A stretch of 64,000 nucleotides of DNA from Aurelia coerulea (GCA_039566865.1 CM076952.1:14962501-15026500); one strand, 5' to 3'. Counted from the first letter of the stretch, positions 1-12,096 are shown. The notes: generated by a model not told the origin, from the letters alone. Numbers and translations are program-made.

Positions 1-782
1 AATATTGAACATAGCCAGGGTTGCTAGAAATGGTGATGTGGAACATAAGTGCTGCAGGCTATGACATGCATCCATTAGTTATTTGCTTCTCAAACGTGAC
101 AAAGTCGTTTTAAACAAAGAATATTGTGTTCAGCAGACTGCCTGGTCAATATCCTTGAGTTAATTGGTCATTAATTACTCCCAAATGTGTTTCCTGACAT
201 AACTGCATTAAGTCCATTTGATGCAAAAATTCAAGTTATAAGGTTAAGTACGGAAATAAAATCATCTGGTTTTGAAACAACCACCGATTTTGACTTTCTT
301 TCTTAATAAATCAGCAACCACTTATCAGATTTGCTCAAACTTAGTGCCAAACTCTAAGTTAAAATTTTGTCTATTCAAAATTTGAAAGATGGGTCAAATT
401 GGATTTATGGCTCCTCCACCGTATCAATTCAAACAGCGTACATGTTTTTTGGGACACCCGGCATTGTTTTAATTTGTGTTCAGTTTTGTTCATTACATTG
501 GAAAGGAAAATACAAAAATGGAAACATTATAGTTGACGTGAATGATTACAATAACATTGGGCTTTGTTCTATTGTAGGTTATGCAGGGTGGTTTACATTA
601 CATTGAAGATAACTAAAGAACGATGGAGACACTTCGTATATTCAAAACCTTATGGTGTTTGGAGACAAAAATAATCATGTATCATTAAACTATTCGTAAA
701 TTATTTGAAGGATAGATAAAAGAGAGTACAGAAGAAACGTTGCTGTGATTCCTTGACAAAAATTATGCTTAGGACAAGTCCG
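1..782. other. no recognisable gene; one orphan repeat end
   Basis: No reading frame here has coding character. The only recognisable item is at 451-461, where a GGGACACCCGG string resembles the right terminus of the CCGGGTG foldback elements at 20402, 30671 and 34746. No matching left end was found, so it is probably a decayed remnant. Confidence 0.4.
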
Positions 783-1214
783 GGGTTGGTATGATTGATG
801 ATAAGATACAAGATAATGCTGCTATGAATGATGTATGATACTTTTTCCACTATTTTTCGCCTTCTTGTGAAATTTCCTATTCAAATAAGCAATTTGAGCG
901 AAGTGACGTCATATCACGCAAACGAAAACGAGGCTGTGTGATTGTTTTTTCGCCCCTTTATCGTTACAAGCCTCTTTATCGTGTTCTTGTGCCATTTTCA
1001 ATGCATGAGTACACGATAAAGAGGCTAGCAGCGACTAAGAGGCGAAAAACAATCGCATAGCCTCGTCTTCGTTTGGACGATATGACGTCACTTCGCTCAA
1101 ATTGCTTATTTCAATACGTAATTTCACAAGGAGAAGGCGAAAAATAGTGGAAAAAAGTATCATACATCATTCATAGCAGTATTATCTTGTATTTGTCATC
1201 AATCATACCAACCC
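783..1214. mobile_element. fully palindromic MITE, 432 bp
   Basis: The two halves are inverted copies of each other. GTTGGTATGATTGATGA at 785-801 is answered by TCATCAATCATACCAAC at 1196-1212, and similarity continues inward for about 200 bp per arm, including TGACGTCA, a GCAATTTGAGCGAAGTGACG block and CTCTTTATCGTG next to a short loop near 985-1003. There is no coding capacity, so this is a non-autonomous foldback/MITE. Mismatches and small indels between the arms show it is not brand new. No target-site duplication could be fixed, so the superfamily is unassigned. Confidence 0.8.
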
Positions 1215-1451
1215 AATCAATCATGCAAAAAAGCTGTTCAAAAGCGAGATGCTCTCTCAAGAATTTCTTACTTTCTTGATACTGATCAACTAAAGTGAAT
1301 AATAAAAGCATTTATCTTGTTCCTGTTCTCTTGTTTCGAGATTCTGCGATGAAACACTGAGCGATAAAATTAATCATATTCTTATAAACGGGCATTACAG
1401 ATAACCAACAAAGATATGAGATCAGATCATGATAGAATGCACAGTACCAAC

Positions 1452-1600
1452 CTTAAATCTTGAAAACATGATGGTTGCCTTTGACAAGAGCTATAACCAC
1501 ATTCACATGCTGTTTGTCTGATGCAATGAGGATGTACTCTTTGGTGTGGATAGATTCTGCTATCACGATTTTGACACTGTGGACATTGTGGACAAGGACC
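1452..1600 (-). CDS. putative internal exon, Cys-rich protein
   Basis: On the minus strand a 149-bp block is bounded by a good acceptor (TTATTTTTCAG before 1600) and a good donor (AAG/GTTGGT at 1452/1451). It is open in one frame, and the peptide has a dense cysteine pattern, GPCPQCPQC near the start and ACECGYSSC in the middle, about 49 codons ending in phase 2. This looks like a real exon of a secreted or extracellular Cys-rich protein, but I do not recognise the family. Neighbouring exons were not found. The region just upstream on this strand (1676-1880) is a minisatellite and would be intron. It could also be an orphan exon of a dead gene. Splice signals and composition are seen; function is unknown. 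Confidence 0.45.
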
Positions 1601-1675
1601 CTGAAAAATAAATTGTTCAAATTGAATCAACTATATGTTCCATCTTTCTAAAGGTACTATAGCTACAAAATCACA

Positions 1676-1880
1676 ATACCAGGCATGCCATAAAAGTATC
1701 CCATGCATGACATAAATGTATCCCAGGCATGACATAAATGTATCCCAGGCATGACATAAATGTATCGCAGGCATGCCAAAAAAGTATCCCAGGCATGACA
1801 AAAAAAGTATCCCAGGCAGGACATAAATGTATCCCAGGCATGACATAAATGTCTCATGACACCATACCAGGCGTGACATC
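1676..1880. repeat. 22-bp minisatellite, about 9 units
   Basis: The unit TATCCCAGGCATGACATAAATG recurs about nine times with few changes. The array is flanked by a 12-bp inverted repeat (ACAAAATCACAA at 1665-1676 and TTGTGATTTTGT at 1888-1899), so the array may be the core of a small mobile unit rather than a simple slippage product. Minus-strand open frames over the array reflect the 22-bp repeat cycling through the three frames; they are not genes. Confidence 0.85.
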
Positions 1881-1900
1881 ATTATACTTGTGATTTTGTT

Positions 1901-2268
1901 GATACTTCACCTGCCCAGCGAAATTGAAACTTACTGGTTTTAAACAGCCTGAGTTGATAAAAAGCATCCATAAAATTATATAACAATGTCACTTGGACAA
2001 AAGGGACAAAAATAATTTTCATCTATAAATTAGGACTCAAATATTATAAAGAGAGGAGATCTTAGGCTCGATTTATATGCCACATTTAAGTTGCGTCAAA
2101 ATAAAATGAATTAAATTCGGCTACACACATATTTTACACATAATTTAGATGCAACTTACTGACACTGTTTTATACTACGTCGAAATATTGTCACATTTAA
2201 TCATGATTGAATTCATATTGTGCCTCCAAGTTTGGTTGGCTCAAAGCTTTAAGATTGGCGTCAGATTC
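1901..2268. other. no feature seen
   Basis: AT-rich sequence without a coding frame, repeat or RNA gene that I can recognise. Confidence 0.4.
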
Positions 2269-3342
2269 AATTAAAGGCCCCCATTAGCCATGTTTGAAGA
2301 ATGAGATCATGCACATAGCTTGCCTCAAAGTAATAGAATATCTACTTGTAATTGCAATGCACGATTTAGTTCATATCGAAATGGCTGTAGCCTAATAACG
2401 AGCCCACTTGATGAAGCAGACCAGATTTCTTGATATGCATCAAAACTATTACATAAGATGTAGTGAGAGTCCAAAGACGTAGGGAACCGGAGGCACTGGT
2501 GGCAAGTGCCCCCCCCCAAGATTTTGTAACAAACCAAAAGGTGCCCTTCTTGTCTCAGGATGTGCCCCTTTTAAAGACCAATACGGACAGAAAGTTGTTT
2601 AATTTTTTTATTATTTACTTCGTGATTTGGTTATGTTTACTTCTCAATTTGTTTCATTGTGAAGGAAATCGGATATCTATCAGCACTCGTACTATTTTCT
2701 TCTATATATCACATTTTTCCCGTCAAAAATCTGTTGTATATTACAGTGCCATTCTTACGAAAAAAGTGCCTTTAAATTGGCGTGCCCCTCCAAGTTTACA
2801 ATGCTTCCTACTGCTCTGAGTAAAACTGAAGGATGGCCGACAATATTGACAATTTTTTTTTACCCCCTATCCTGACAAGAGGTGCCACTATAACAGTGCC
2901 ACATTTGTTTCTTGATAGTATTATATGGGTTTGTTGGTTCCCTTGGCAACAGTTATCCATATCGAAGATTTCAAACAGTAAGGGCAGTGTGCCAGGTCAA
3001 AGAGGTCAAATTTTGAAAATTGCCTTGTAATGAGTTGGCAGCTGGATTAATGTTAGGAGCAAGTAGTGATTAGCCTTAATGAGGAAATGTGAATTGGCAA
3101 CTTCGCCAAAGTTCATTGTTGGCCCAAATATATCAGAATTGTTTTGATTGTATACATTAACAATGCCTAAAAATATCTCAGATGCTTCGCTGATTGTTTC
3201 GATTGTGTGCACAAATAATGTCCATTGTTACAACATTCCTGATTCCTATGTACCTATATATATATGTCTATATGTCTATATAGGTGTATTCCTTCCGGTT
3301 GGAGCAAAAGCCCCTCCATAATGTTTTCATTCTTCAAACATA
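2269..3342. repeat. 1.07-kb tandem duplication, copy 1
   Basis: This block and 3343-4435 are adjacent direct copies with an offset of about 1,072 bp and only scattered differences. Both begin TTAAAGGCCCCCATTAGCC and end near CATTCTTCAAACAT. Inside is a GGCACTGGTGGCAAGTGCCCCCCC stretch (about 2490) of the kind found at hAT-type ends, so a transposon remnant may be part of the unit. A short minus-strand frame (3006-3212) is kept in both copies, but conservation is equally high outside it, so it is not evidence of coding. Confidence 0.85.
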
Positions 3343-4435
3343 TTAAAGGCCCCCATTAGCCATGTTTGAAGAATGAGATCATGCACATAGCTTGCCTCAA
3401 AGTAATAGAATATCTATTTGCAATTGCAATGCACGATTTAGTTCATATCGAAATGGCTGTAGCCTAATAACGAGCCCACTTGATGAAGCAGACCAGATTT
3501 CTTGATATGCATCAGAACTATTACATCAGATGTAGCGAGAGTCCAGAGACGCAGGAACCGGGGGCACTGGAGGCACGTGCCCCCCCCCCAAGATTTTGCA
3601 ACAAACCAAAAGGTGCCTCCCCAAGATTTTAACAAACCAAAAGGTGCCTTTTGTCTCTCAGGATGTGCCCCTTTTAAAGACCAATGCGGACAGAAAGTTG
3701 TTTAATTTTTTTATTATTTACTTCGTGATTTAGTTATGTTTACTTCTCAATTTGTTTCATTGTGAAGGAAATCGGATATCTATCAGCACTCATACTATTT
3801 TCTTCTATATATCACATTTTTCCCGTCAAAAATCTGTTGTATATTACAGTGCCATTCTTACGAAAAAAGTGCCATTGAAATTGCCGTGCCCCTCCAAGTT
3901 TAAGATGCTTCCTACTGCTCTGAGTAAAACTGAAGGATGGCCGACAATATTGACAAATTTTTTACCCTATCCTGACAAGAGGTGCTTATAACAGTGCCAC
4001 ATTTGTTTCTTGATAGTATTAATGGGATTGTTGGTTCCCTTGGCAACAGTTATCCATATCGAAGATTTCAAACAGTAAGGGCAGTGTGCCAGGTCAAAGG
4101 GGTCAAATTTTGAAAATTGCCTTGTAATGAGTTGGCAGCTCCATTAATGTTAGGAGCAAGTAGTGATTAGCCTTAATGAGGAAATGTGAATTGGCAACTT
4201 CGCCAAAGTTCATTGTTGGCCCAAATATATCAGAATTGTTTTGATTGTATACATTAACAATGCCTATAAATATCTCAGATGCTTCGCTGATTGTTTCGAT
4301 TGTGTGCACAAATAATGCCCATTGTTACAACATTCCTGATTCCTATGTACCTATATATATGTCTATATGTCTATATAGGTGTATTCCTTCCGGTTGGAGC
4401 AAAAGCCCCTGCATAATGTTTTCATTCTTCAAGCA
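3343..4435. repeat. 1.07-kb tandem duplication, copy 2
   Basis: Second member of the tandem pair. It differs from copy 1 by point changes, small indels, and an extra local duplication at about 3611-3645 that repeats the GGTGCC..CCCAAGATTTT..AACAAACC segment. The junction at 3342/3343 is sharp. High similarity points to a recent unequal exchange or replication slippage, or to an assembly artefact joining two alleles. Confidence 0.85.
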
Positions 4436-4990
4436 TAAAAAAGCACACTGCAAAGTTTCATATATAGAAAAGAATACAGTGCATTCAGAAGCAAAGTTGC
4501 CAACTTGCATGTGATAAAAAGGATGTGGAGGGTTTTACAACAGGCTTCTTTGTTTACAATTATGTCAATGTCCAGGAGGTTACTGTGCCCCTTTAGTGGC
4601 CACTCATGGTGTTTTCTCTCCTGATGCAACATAACATGTATAAACTAAACATCATTTGATTTGTCATCAAATGGAGACTATTTTTGAGCCAGCCAAAACC
4701 AATAAAGATATCCAGGAATTGTGCAATATACACCAAAAACGTGAAAATTGGACCTTCACCTTTCTATAACCCCTGTACCCCAAGATAAGTTTCATATAAA
4801 CCTCTATGAGATTTCTGCATTCTCGACACATTAACCTGAGGGTGTCTCAGATCTCCCCTTCGCCCTTGGCCTCATTTAAATTTCTACCAATCTTCCCAAA
4901 ACTGAGACACATTTTGGTCCCATGCTATTTATCTGTCTGCCAAATCTCAGCCAATTAAGTTAAGCCATTGGGTAAAGGGAATTGTATAAA
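4436..4990. other. no feature seen
   Basis: No convincing coding frame or repeat. The sequence next to the ORF1 remnant at 5269 may be the 5' untranslated region of that LINE. Confidence 0.35.
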
Positions 4991-5268
4991 TACGTCACTG
5001 GTTGCTGAAAACTTGATTGAGAAGAGGGGACGAGGCCGTCGGAGCGAGGAGGACGTGTCCAAGAACGAGGAGAATTTCATTAGGATACTATCAGCAGAAT
5101 GTGAAAGATAATGATTTGAATTTCACCTCAAGCGCTGCAATGGGCACGCAGTTGTATTCCAATGCAAGGTAGACCTATTCAATTATCTGTATATATCCTT
5201 CATTCGACTTGAAAGCGTGTTAGGCCGATGTTGATCCAGGCTTAGGCCAAGGACAAAAGGATGCAATC

Positions 5269-5793
5269 ATGGGAGATGAGGAAAAGGTTCGGACGAGCAG
5301 TCGAAGAGCGGGCCCTGCCCGTGCTATAGATGAGTCAACAATAAAAGGAACCATCGAAAGAGCTATTAAAGATCTGGCAACGAAGGAATATATGGATAAA
5401 TTGATCTCTGATCTTGAAGGAAAACTGATGTCGATGATAACTGAAAAGATCGAGCTTGCTACGACACCTTTGGTTGGCAGAATTGATACGCTGGAAAATA
5501 AATTAGTTGTGTGTGAGTCCATGATAACTGAGAGGATTGAGCTTGCTACGAAGCCTATGGTCGACAGAATTGAAACTCTGGAAAATAAACTGGCTCTGTA
5601 CGAAGCGCATATGCAAGAATTGGAAGTTCTAATTGATAATTCGGAGCAGTATAGTCGCCGCTCCTGCTATTCGGTAACAAAGGGCTCATTAATTATTCGA
5701 AAGACTTGCTTCGCGGAAAATCGGTCAACTTTGGGTCGCTGTCACGGGAAAACAGGACAAAGAATTGAAAAACGGATTGTTGGCAAACCTTAG
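5269..5793 (+). pseudogene. LINE ORF1-like coiled-coil protein, C-terminally broken
   Basis: The first ~130 residues are charged and helical and end in an EQYSRRSC string. That layout (coiled coil followed by a QYSRR-type motif) is what I associate with ORF1 nucleic-acid-binding proteins of non-LTR retrotransposons. Two consecutive 29-residue repeats start MITEKIELAT and MITERIELAT, so the coiled coil was lengthened by tandem duplication of about 87 bp. After SRRSC the sequence loses family character and stops at 5793, so the RNA-binding half is missing or frameshifted. No endonuclease or reverse transcriptase follows. The likely source is a 5' fragment of a LINE. Confidence 0.55.
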
Positions 5794-7950
5794 AAGTTAA
5801 ACTTTGCCCCAGTTGATGGGGGTTTGAGCCCTATCCGTCTGCGCCTGCGGGAGAAATTAGCCATATTTGGTCATTTTGGGACCATTCCTATTGATTCCCA
5901 TTCAAAAATGGCCTCCATTTGATGGCTAAAAATTAGTAGCAATTAGTAGTAGAAAATTAATAGTATCAACAGTAGCAATTAGTGGCAGAAAAGGAGCTTA
6001 CAAGGGGTAAAAGACAACGGCGCATCTGAATTTTGAGGTTTCAAGAAATTTAGGGGTCGTTATGACGTAATAAAAGGGGGTTGAAAAACTACTCCGACTT
6101 TTTTACCCGAGGCTACGTTTGGAGTCGATGCTCCATGGTTACTTGACCAATTTCAAAACGGAAAAAAGTTTACAAGAGCCAGCTCATCTGCAAATCTTAT
6201 AACGAAATTTGGGATTGGATACCGCCCCCAGGGGCTCCGCGCTGGGAATGGGGTCAATTTTGGCCTACCCCATTTTGCGCGGTAACTCCGATTTGCGCCG
6301 GGAAAGGGGCCTCGAAATGTCACAATTTGACGGGAAACCACATTCTTTATCTATTTTAACTTTAATGTACTATTTATCTCTGAAATTGGAAGAATAACGA
6401 GCCATTTCATTTTCAAAGCTGCGGTGAAATTTTCGAAAAATTTCGACTTAGGCCCATTTTCCATCAAAACAAATCCTGCTTATTTTCCTATTAAATACAC
6501 TTGCTAACTCCGGATTAATGTTCAAATACCTTTAAAAAGGTCGAAAAGAGGTCCTCAAAGTGTTTGTTTTTAGTTTTTCGAATATCCACTGCATTATTAG
6601 AGTCAGAGCAACGGTCATTTTTTGTCGCATTTTCATATTTTTTCCTCGATGTTTCTGACTTATTACATGGTATGTTATGGATCAAAATCAGCTGACATTC
6701 TGTCACATCTGTCAGACTCAGTTTCCATATGGAGACAAATAAACTGCAGCTGATAATTTATGTAAACAAAATGCCGCCCAAATGGCCACTTTCGCAGCAA
6801 CCGGTAGGGCCAACATCGATGACCTAAGGAAGACAATGGTGGGCCTGGGAACGAGGTTGGAAATACCCCCAATTGGTAGTATTTGTTTGACAAATAGGGC
6901 CATTTGGTAGTCATTTCGTAAGACCCTCAAACTGACTGGACTGGCATCCCCTGTTAGGCCATAATGGGAGTACCCTCCCCGGGGCAAACTGGTAATGTGA
7001 TCCTTGTTCTTTCACAAATATTCTTGTTCATAGACCCTACAGTCGTCAAATATGCCCTTCCAGGTTACTGCAGACCCTTTCGCAAGGAAAGTTTCCATAA
7101 GGGCATATGGCCTTTTATTGCCCTTATAAATAAGCTTGGTAGGGTGATCACCCCTTAATATCGCGTCGCTTTTTTACTCTTTACTGATAGGCTTTTGATA
7201 CATTGTTCATGCATCGGTGAATGCTCTCTTCCACAAGACTTATTGCTTATTTAGCAGTTGAGAAGAGAGAAGGAAGGCAAGAAACTGCCATGCTACAAAG
7301 TTACAAAAATATCTTATTTCATTGAGTGTGCATTTCTCCATCGTACTGCCTTTCAAGTTAGGGGAAGATCAAAGCAGTTAGGCCGTCCATTTACCTGTTT
7401 TCCCGTTTGATAAAACTAAAGATTCCACAAAAGCTATTAACAGATTGGCGATTAGAGTAGCGAATATTCGCTCTTGAAAGGAACAACCAGACCTTTCAAA
7501 GTGTTAGGAAACTTTACGCAAACTATAGTGGGCCTGCTCTAGAGATGCACTTCATAAAGTCCAGAGAAGGGTTTTGTGTCAAAGTCAGATTAATGTGAGT
7601 ATCATTAATCATTCTCACTCCTTGATCTTTGACAACGTAACTTCAACTAGGAACATGACCAAAGAAGAGAGAAAGATAGATGACGAAACTTTTCTGTCGC
7701 AAAATACAACAGTTTGTAAATATTATTAAAGACAACTTATCCTCCGCATCTTGCTGTTCTTTAAAGGCTTCCTGTTGAATCCATATGCTAAGATGGATCA
7801 ACAAATATTTAAAGTTTCGTTTGGAATCCTCGCATCTTGTTTGCTTCGCCAGTGAGCTGACCTTTACAACGGTTTCCTTTCGTAAAGAGCTTGAAGTGCC
7901 ATGCAGCAAAATCGAAGCATCAAGCGATAAATGAAAGAGCAAATTCAAAT
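5794..7950. other. 2.2 kb without recognisable features
   Basis: Several short frames exist on both strands (for example 6718-6987 minus and 7643-7948 minus), but none shows a domain, splice context or composition that separates it from background. No long repeat or RNA gene was recognised. Confidence 0.35.
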
Positions 7951-8900
7951 TCTAAATAAAGAGGGCTTTGTTACGGAAGTGCTTTGCGATTGTTTGTGAT
8001 TGAAATTTTACGAAATTTGGAAAATTGCCAGGTTTGCCCATGCGAGGTTTCGCACGCCTCAGACAATTTAGGCGTGTGTGGAGGCGTGGGTGTGCGATCG
8101 CTCGCCTCATTACAAAGACTGCTAAAACGTAGCTTATTGTCCATAACAAATTTTGAGAAATTTACTTCCATACAATCTTTGCCTTGGGAAGAGCCCAAGA
8201 TGGTGATATCATCTAGTTCAATTCAAGACACTGTTGAGACGCTCGGCTCCTCTTAATCAACATTTTCAAGGCATAACTCTTTCGCAAAGATATATCTTTC
8301 TACTGCACGTTTCAAGTGTACTCCTTTATCTGGGCTCCATGGTGCTTGACTTTCTCTGTAGGAGAGCCCCAAGAAGCCCTTCGCCTTAATGACCTATTGT
8401 ATCCTTATCGCATGACCAAAACATTTGCTCACTTGTTTCAGAAAGGGAGGCTATATGGAAAGTTACCTGTGAATATGCACAGGAAGAAATAGTTCCATAT
8501 CATTTCACTTCCTTCTTGTGTTTTCTTTGATTGAAACTTATCCTTTAATTACTTGCAAAAAAAACCCAAAGATTGCGAAGTAATAAAATGAATGGTGAAC
8601 GCGTGTGAATATTAACAACTTTACAACGCGGGGAATGAAGAATCACGCGCTTGGAAAGATGGTGGTGCGTGATGAGGTGCTGGTGCGTGGCCCATGCCTC
8701 AAAGGACAAAGTTTCCACACAATCGCATGCCTAAAATTGTCAAGGAATGCGAACTGCCACACAGCACCAAATTTCATATTAGCAGGACTGCAAGTTTTAA
8801 AAATAATACCCTCTTTACAGCGTATCAAGAAACATAGTTGTGGCAGTACCCATCAAAACTAAATAAAGGAATGCAAAACTTTAGGGCCATCAGGTGGGCT
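7951..8900. other. region with GCGTG/GCGATCG-type short repeats
   Basis: Around 8066-8105 (GGCGTGTGTGGAGGCGTGGG, GTGTGCGATCGCTCGCCTC) and 8600-8770 (ACGCGTGTG, GGTGCGTG, ATCGCATGCC) there are many short CG-rich repeats. They resemble the subterminal repeats of the element at 25887-27859 (CATGCGTGCGAT, GAATCGCTCGCA). This may be a decayed relative, but no terminal inverted repeats or target duplication could be found. Confidence 0.25.
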
Positions 8901-9029
8901 GGCCGATTAGCGAGTTGGCTTGCAGGTTTTATAGGGGAGATTCAATAGTCAGCCATCCCCCAGACAGCCCAGGTTCGGAGCATGCGTGCAGTCTTTCTTT
9001 AATGTACCATCTCAACCATCTCAACCCAG

Positions 9030-9391
9030 GGTACATGTGGGAATTTTTTGTAAAAAAAGATGTTTCCTATAATCTTCGTACCAAGGAATATGCAAGCTCC
9101 CCCCAGTGAGTTATCGGCGCTACGGAATAAATTCCCTATAATTTAGAGGGAGTCTACTTTGGAATACCCTTAATGATGATCTAAAATTGACAACTTCTCT
9201 AGCGAAATTCAAAAAAGGAATACGTTGCTGGGATGGCAACAACTGCACGTGCTATATTTGCACTTAAATTAGGGTTTGTATCTTTTTAGTTATATCTTGT
9301 ATTGTAAATAGTTGGTATTAATTAGTTGTTGTTAACTAGAAACCAACCAACTGTAAATAAGTTTGATTTGATTTGATTTGATTTGATTTGT
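9030..9391 (+). mobile_element. LINE 3' end, heavily 5'-truncated
   Basis: A degraded frame around 9060-9240 carries the tail pattern of CR1/L2-like reverse transcriptases (YNLRTK, then a LLWNTLND..L string) and is followed by an untranslated region ending in a pentanucleotide TTTGA array. Short 3' fragments ending in a tail microsatellite are the normal product of target-primed reverse transcription. The reading frame is broken. Confidence 0.6.
9362..9391. repeat. (TTTGA)n microsatellite
   Basis: About six GATTT/TTTGA units. They form the 3' tail of the LINE fragment that precedes them. Confidence 0.85.
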
Positions 9392-9534
9392 AAAATTAAA
9401 ATGTTTGCAAGTTCTTTCAATTGTACAAAAGAAAGATTGCAGGCAGGCTCTTGGTGCAAAATGTGATATCCTCCATTTCTAGAAACTCAACAAGCCTGCT
9501 CCATTCTGCACGTACATCATGACCCAGTCATGGT

Positions 9535-9843
9535 GGTCCAGGCGGGCTTGGCCCATTTCTTCCATTCATGTGAGAAAAGTTAGCCCGTCTGAGGTGGGAT
9601 GATCCCGGTAGTCGATAAATGGGATTTCGCGACAAGATATGTAGAATCTCACATGAACAGGGCCTCCGACGATGGGGGGGGGGGGGCAGGGGGCCATCGC
9701 CCCTCACTTTATGCAAATCATGCCGTTCTGAAAGGCAACTCACCATGTTGTGTTGTGGTAATTTTTTGTATCAAGTTTGCCCCCCCCCACTTTTCTGAGC
9801 TCGTCGGGGGCCTTGATGAAGCGAACCACGGGCCAGCCCACCA
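9535..9843. mobile_element. possible hAT-type MITE
   Basis: The left part GGCGGGCTTGGCCCATT (about 9541) and the right part GGGCCAGCCCACC (about 9830) are partly complementary, and the interior has long G and C runs as in other short hAT-type elements of this window. No clean 8-bp target duplication was found, so the call is weak. Confidence 0.3.
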
Positions 9844-10743
9844 TAAAAAGGCCCTATAGTCCGGTAGCAGAAAGGGGGGTACTACCACCAAGAGAGGTAA
9901 TTTATGAGGCTAGACTCTTTTGGTCAATTTTGGGGTGCTGAATCCGAATCTCGATGTTCTTTGGTCAGGCGAGGGGCCGTTTACGAGATATAGGGGTATT
10001 TGCCCCCAAAATTGGGGCAAAATGAAACTTTAGAAAAAATATCAACCTTCATCACCAATACAACTATATAAACACAAAACGCAAGTCTAAATGTCGTTTA
10101 ATTTATATACGAGCTTCTCAATTGTGTCTCGTGTCATTTTTGCTTCTTTTGGGGGCGGAATTGCCCCCAAAAGGGGCAAAGAACTATTGTGCTCGAAAAT
10201 GATTTAAAAATATTCAATTATATCAAAATTGATGTGCTGAATCCGAATTTGAATGTTATTTTATCAAATTATGAACAAGTGAAGAGATATGGGGTCTTTT
10301 AACCCCCAAAAGGGGGCAACCTGTCAATTACAAATCCGAATTTTTTTTAGAATTGTTCTAAAATATCTATTTGCATGAAATCTGAGGCACTGAATTCGAA
10401 ATGTAATGCTATCTAAGTGAATTTGGAATAAATGTTAACAAATTAGCGGTTTTACTCATTGAGGGATACAAAGTTATGGGATACAGTACTAAAACGCTAA
10501 CAGCAAGGTGCCAAGCTGTTAAATTTGGAGATATGATATGATGATGATGCGCATCAGTTGTTATACATGACCAGATCCTGAAACTGATTTGTATTAAAGT
10601 GATTTTAGAAGTTAAACAGTTGTATACAACCAATAAAACGTTTTAGTAACGAAAGTAGATCTCCAAATTAAACAAGTCAGATTCTCCATACCGTATTAGA
10701 TGAATATTTCTGGACAGTATTAGTTTCCTTTTTCAACTTACTC

Positions 10744-11355
10744 TTAATTGTCACTATCGTCAAACTCTGAGAGTGAAACATCTTCCTCGCCCTCTTCTTC
10801 TTCTACATCCCTAATCCCGTATCTATCCGAGTCCATCAATCAGCAGATCTGCAACATCCTCTGGATATGCCCCCTCTATCCATTTCACATTCATCTCAAG
10901 AAGCCAACCACGAAAGTGCGGAACATCGCATAACATTAATGGTCGATATACACCCCTCCACATTCTTGCGACAAAATTCGCTCGTTTGCAATGCAGTTCT
11001 AAGTTGCTTTGACAAAGAGAGAGGAGTGAGAGATCAACAATCTTGCAGTCTTTCTCATGCTTCTCCCAAAACAAATTTTCCCTGGCCTCGTTGACGGAAG
11101 CATGTTTTTCTTTCCGAAGATTGAGCACACGAAATGTTCTAATGCTTTCATTGGATCTTCTGTGAGATTCCAACTTTTTCCAAGACTGCTAAACAGATCT
11201 AAGAATTGAGGACTTTTCTTGACGCATTTCCAGCACAATTGCTTCCCCTTTCGAATAAAGCTAGATGCACAGTCATTCCCACTGAATGAATGCAATCCCA
11301 GCAGAGGCTTCCTTTGTTTCTCTGATGATGATTTGCAGGCACTCAAATCGAGCAT
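10744..11355 (-). pseudogene. gene fragment carried in left arm of palindrome
   Basis: The minus strand reads from next to the loop towards the left end. The first part (from 11355) contains LLGLHSFSGNDC..FIRKGK. A shift near 11100-11170 moves to a second frame with LCQSNLELHCKRANFVARMW and WLLEMNVKWIEGAYPEDV. A further shift gives an acidic tail ending DDSDN and a TAA at 10744-10746. I associate a G-[LM]-H-[AS]-F-[ST]-G-x-D pattern followed by such a tail with a large, mostly unannotated family of animal proteins, often transposon-linked and possibly PIN/FEN-nuclease-like. That is recall, not a search result. The N-terminal part would lie beyond the loop and is absent, so this is a C-terminal fragment. 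Confidence 0.5.
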
Positions 11356-11529
11356 CTTAGACTCTTCCCAGTTCCGTTGTCAATGTATATGTTCACATCA
11401 TTGCTTTCCATGGCCAGCAAGATTACGGGCGTGATTAATGATGAAACAGTAAGAGTACATCATCACATGTAAGAGTACATCACTGCCTTAGTTCTGGTAC
11501 ATCCATGGACACTCCATTCGCAATCTTTC

Positions 11530-12096
11530 TGCACGAGAGGCTCTTCATTCATTCAGTGGGATTGACTGTTTATCTAGCTTTCTTCGAAAGGGGAATCAAT
11601 CGTGCTGGAAATACGTCAAGAATAGTCCTCAATTTTTAGATCTGTTTAGTTGTCTTGGAGAAAGTCGGAATCTCACAGAAGATCAAATGAAAGCATTAGA
11701 ACATTTCGTGTGCTCAATCTTCGGAAAGAAAAACATGCTTCCGTAAACGAGGCCAGGGAAAATTAGTTTTGGAAGAAGCATGAAAAAGACTGCAAAAGAT
11801 TGTTGATCTCTCCCTCCTCTCTCTTTGTCAAAGCAACTTAGAACTGCATTGCAAACGAGCGAATTTTGTCGCAAGAATGTGGAGGGGTGTATATCGACCA
11901 CTTATGTTATGCGGTGTTCCGCACTTTCGTGGTTGGCTTCTTGAGATGAATGTGAAGTGGATAGAGGGGGCATATCCAGAGGATGTTGCAGATCTGCTGT
12001 TTGATAGACACAGATAGATACGGAATTAGGGATGTAGAAGAAGAAGAGGGTGAGGAAGATGTTTCACTCTCAGATTTTGACGATAGTGACAATTAA
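11530..12096 (+). pseudogene. inverted second copy of the gene fragment, right arm
   Basis: Mirror image of the left-arm fragment, read on the plus strand away from the loop. The same landmarks are present (FGKKN near 11725, the acidic tail, DDSDN and TAA at about 12094), with its own stops and frameshifts that differ in part from those in the left arm. It cannot encode the protein. The two copies are divergent about the loop, so any transcript crossing the loop would form a long double-stranded hairpin. Confidence 0.5.

Noticed and set aside
1663..1857. two overlapping minus-strand frames with HAWDTFMSCLGY repeats
   Set aside because: They are the 22-bp minisatellite read in different frames.
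3006..3212. minus-strand frame conserved in both copies of the tandem duplication (also 4103-4309)
   Set aside because: Similarity is no higher than in the surrounding non-coding sequence.
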